This document shows positions 6,053 through 7,848 of a stretch of 7,848 nt of DNA, piece after piece. The stretch covers positions 1-7,848 of the forward strand of contig CAAGKW010000319.1 in the NCBI GenBank assembly GCA_900770585.1, read 5' to 3'. A model generated the notes under the pieces. That model was not told the origin of the DNA, did not search any database, and saw only the letters and a list, made by a program, of their open reading frames with translations. The DNA comes from an uncultured Alistipes sp. GTDB taxonomy: Bacteria; Bacteroidota; Bacteroidia; Bacteroidales; Rikenellaceae. The position numbers and the translations under genes were made by a program. Each line of letters opens with the position of its first letter. Position 1 is the first letter of the stretch.

Positions 6053-6060
6053 TATATTTG
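6053..6060 (+). promoter_or_regulatory. Bacteroidetes -7 element (TATATTTG) for the DUF4834-mlaE-mlaF operon
   Basis: TATATTTG matches TAnnTTTG, 31 bases before the GTG at 6092. No TTTG is seen at the expected -33 distance (about 6030-6033); the upstream DNA is A/T-rich. It is the only promoter-like element seen between purB and the plus-strand operon. Confidence 0.5.
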
Positions 6061-6091
6061 CGGGTTGAATTACAATTAATAGTTACTGAAA

Positions 6092-6490
6092 GTGAATTTT
6101 ATTAGCAGATTGGTGGATTCGTTCGTTGCATTCGTGCAGCGCAACCCCATTTTGTGTTTGTTTATACTACTGCTGGCTCTGGCCTCGCCTGCATTGGTGG
6201 CCGGAGTATTTAAGGTTATTTTGTCGATTGTTATGTTTTTCATTCTGATGATGTTGTTGGGTGGTCTCTATATGAGCTACCGTATCAATAAATTGCGCCG
6301 CCAAGCCGAAGAACAGATGCGTGGTGGCAACGGCACCTACTCGCGAACAACCTATCGCGACTATGGCTCGCAGCCCAAACAACCGCGCGAGGGCGAAGTG
6401 AGCGTACACCAAACCGAACCCCAAGAGAAAAAAATCAATAGCAACGTGGGCGACTATGTCGATTTCGAGGATGTGGGACCCAAAAAGTAG
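6092..6490 (+). CDS. Small two-helix membrane protein, DUF4834-like
   Basis: The 132-residue protein has two hydrophobic segments at about 19-38 and 40-62, then a basic stretch (YRINKLRRQAEEQMR) and a soluble hydrophilic tail. The tail ends with EGEVSV at 100-105 and NVGDYVDFEDV at 118-128. This layout and the ending resemble the DUF4834 family of Bacteroidetes, which I recall but cannot search; its function is unknown. The positively charged stretch after the second helix suggests that the tail is cytoplasmic. The start is GTG at 6092: no ATG fits, a TAnnTTTG element lies 31 bases upstream, and there is no ribosome site. It is 18 bases before mlaE on the same strand and probably co-transcribed, so a link with lipid transport or the envelope is possible but unproven. 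Confidence 0.75.
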   Translation: MNFISRLVDSFVAFVQRNPILCLFILLLALASPALVAGVFKVILSIVMFFILMMLLGGLYMSYRINKLRRQAEEQMRGGNGTYSRTTYRDYGSQPKQPREGEVSVHQTEPQEKKINSNVGDYVDFEDVGPKK

Positions 6491-6493
6491 TCG

Positions 6494-6499
6494 AAGGAG
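6494..6499 (+). promoter_or_regulatory. Shine-Dalgarno AAGGAG before mlaE
   Basis: AAGGAG lies nine bases before the ATG at 6509 and twelve before the ATG at 6512, which favours the first start. It is one of the few clear ribosome-binding sites in the window, where most genes have none. Confidence 0.7.
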
Positions 6500-6508
6500 A
6501 ACCGAATT

Positions 6509-7252
6509 ATGATGAAATTTTTTGATACACTCGGACGCTACTGCATATTGATGACAAAGGTCTTCGCGCGTCCCGAGAAGTGGTCGATCTATCGCAATCG
6601 AATTATGGTCGAAATGGAGGCCCTAGGCTACAACTCGATCGGTATCGCTGCGATTATCTCGATCTTTATGGGTGCGGTGGTGACCTTGCAGATGGCTATC
6701 AACCTCGAATCTCCGTTTATCCCCCGCTCGCTCATCGGTTACGCAACGCGCGAAACGATGATTTTGGAGTTCTCATCGACCGTCGTGTCGCTGATTTTGG
6801 CGGGTAAGGTCGGCTCGAATATCGCCTCGGAGATCGGCACAATGCGTATCACCGAGCAGATCGATGCTCTGGAAATTATGGGCGTCAATTCGGCGTGCTA
6901 TCTCATTATGCCTAAGATCGTTGCAACGGTTCTGTTCTTCCCCTTGCTGTCGATCCTCAGTATGGTGATCGGCGTGTTCGGCGGTTGGCTCGTAGCAGGT
7001 TTTACGGGCATTATGATGCCCGATGACTATGTCGATGGACTATTCTACTGCTTTAGAATTGTGTCGATCGTCTACTCGCTTGTCAAGATTGCGGTGTTCG
7101 CCTTTCTGATCACCTCGATTTCGGGTTTCTACGGTTACTACGCACAGGGTAACTCGCTCGAAGTGGGTCGCGCATCGACCAAAGCGGTTGTGATCAGCTC
7201 GATCGCAATTCTGATATTCAACTTGATCCTAACTCAGTTAATTCTTATCTAA
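6509..7252 (+). CDS. mlaE: MlaE-type ABC transporter permease (phospholipid transport)
   Basis: This is the inner-membrane permease of an Mla-type ABC system, which moves phospholipids between inner and outer membrane. The 247-residue protein starts with an amphipathic N-terminal stretch. Hydrophobic segments follow at about 43-63, 86-105, 134-170 (probably two helices), 190-210 and 225-246. The MlaE hallmark is seen at 99-121, from GKVGSNIASEIGTM through TEQIDAL, the cytoplasmic loop expected to contact the ATPase. The first of two adjacent ATG codons is preferred because AAGGAG lies nine bases upstream. Its stop TAA shares its last A with the mlaF start codon (TAATG), showing tight coupling. 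In chloroplasts and other bacteria the same family is called TGD1 or YrbE, so the exact substrate and direction are inferred from the family. Confidence 0.93.
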   Translation: MMKFFDTLGRYCILMTKVFARPEKWSIYRNRIMVEMEALGYNSIGIAAIISIFMGAVVTLQMAINLESPFIPRSLIGYATRETMILEFSSTVVSLILAGKVGSNIASEIGTMRITEQIDALEIMGVNSACYLIMPKIVATVLFFPLLSILSMVIGVFGGWLVAGFTGIMMPDDYVDGLFYCFRIVSIVYSLVKIAVFAFLITSISGFYGYYAQGNSLEVGRASTKAVVISSIAILIFNLILTQLILI

Positions 7253-7848
7253 TGATACGCGGAGAGAACATTGTAAAAATTTTCGACGGACGTCGCGTAT
7301 TGGACGACGTTTCGGTGCTGTTCGATGCAGGTAAAACCAACCTGATTATCGGTCGAAGCGGATCAGGTAAGACTGTATTGCTCAAAAGTTTGGTCGGACT
7401 GCACGAGATCGACGAGGGTAACATCTATTTCGACGATCTGTGCTACACGCAACTCGGTTTCAAGGAGAAAAAAGCGGTACGCAAGGACATCGGTATGATC
7501 TTTCAGGGCGGTGCACTGCTCGACTCTTCGACCGTCGAGGATAATATCCGTCTGCCGCTCGACCTGTTCACCGAGCAGAGCCTCGAAGAGAAGATGGAAC
7601 GCGTAAACTTCTGTTTGAAGCGCGTAAACCTGCCCAACGCCAACAAACTCTACCCTGCCGAGCTGAGTGGCGGTATGATCAAACGCGTAGCTATTGCTCG
7701 CGCTATCGTACTGAATCCCAAATATTTGTTCTGCGACGAGCCGAACTCGGGACTCGATCCGATGACCTCGATTGTGATCGACAATCTGATCAAAGAGATC
7801 ACCGAAGAGTACAACATCACGACCATTGTCAACACCCACGATATGAAC
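7252..7848 (+). CDS. mlaF: MlaF-type ABC transporter ATP-binding protein (C-terminus outside window)
   Basis: This is the ATPase that powers MlaE. Translation from ATG at 7252 gives 199 codons, open to the right edge; the family is about 250-270 residues, so roughly a quarter is missing. Motifs: Walker A GRSGSGKT at 34-41, Q-loop FQ at 84-85, ABC signature LSGGM at 138-142, Walker B LFCDEP at 159-164, D-loop SGLD at 166-169 and H-loop His196. Residue 165 is Asn, where many ABC proteins have Thr (DEPNSGLD rather than DEPTSGLD); a variant here is tolerated in the family and the catalytic Glu163 is kept. The start overlaps the mlaE stop by one base, indicating translational coupling, and there is no separate ribosome site. 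An mlaD-like gene for the substrate-binding subunit is expected downstream. Confidence 0.93.
   Translation, partial: MIRGENIVKIFDGRRVLDDVSVLFDAGKTNLIIGRSGSGKTVLLKSLVGLHEIDEGNIYFDDLCYTQLGFKEKKAVRKDIGMIFQGGALLDSSTVEDNIRLPLDLFTEQSLEEKMERVNFCLKRVNLPNANKLYPAELSGGMIKRVAIARAIVLNPKYLFCDEPNSGLDPMTSIVIDNLIKEITEEYNITTIVNTHDMN

Noticed and set aside
7363..7839. 158-codon minus-strand frame opposite mlaF
   Set aside because: The plus strand encodes an ABC ATPase with all motifs, so this is a shadow.

Overview
The window looks like chromosomal DNA of a Bacteroidetes species, probably order Bacteroidales and possibly close to Alistipes. Four things point there. Several gene starts are preceded by the phylum's characteristic promoter, TTTG, about 19 bases, then TAnnTTTG. 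Shine-Dalgarno sequences are mostly missing. A small two-helix membrane protein resembles the Bacteroidetes DUF4834 family. The regulator is a membrane-anchored AraC-type protein. The genus is inference; no rRNA or other marker gene is present. All gene families recognised are housekeeping ones. I see no insertion sequence, phage gene, tRNA, CRISPR array or defence system.

Layout. At 1-613 (minus) lies the N-terminal part of an acidic, Pro/Glu-rich protein of unknown function, running off the left edge. It is divergent from der (766-2070, plus), the double-GTPase ribosome assembly factor, which ends in a strong hairpin terminator. The gap 2071-2397 has no convincing gene. It does hold a complete minus-strand transcription unit of about 150 nt: a near-consensus promoter at 2309-2339, a foldable body, and a 10-bp hairpin terminator with a U tract at 2154-2185. 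I call this a candidate small RNA, the most interesting item here. Then come three minus-strand genes in the order purB (5960-4605), aroC (4567-3572) and an AraC-type membrane regulator (3546-2398), with gaps of 37 and 25 bases, probably one operon. A very stable cUUCGg hairpin lies between purB and aroC. From a divergent control region at 5961-6091, the plus strand carries a DUF4834-like small membrane protein (6092-6490), an MlaE-type permease (6509-7252) and the start of its MlaF-type ATPase (7252 to the right edge). These look like a lipid-transport operon.

How the genes work together. PurB serves purine synthesis and AroC makes chorismate, so the minus-strand cluster is a biosynthetic pair with a regulator behind it. 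MlaE and MlaF form the inner-membrane core of an ABC phospholipid transporter; the MlaD substrate-binding subunit would be expected just beyond the right edge. The DUF4834-like protein is probably co-transcribed with them. Der is an independent essential GTPase.

I did not find a clearly new multi-gene system. The novelty here is in the small RNA candidate and a few regulatory-looking structures.
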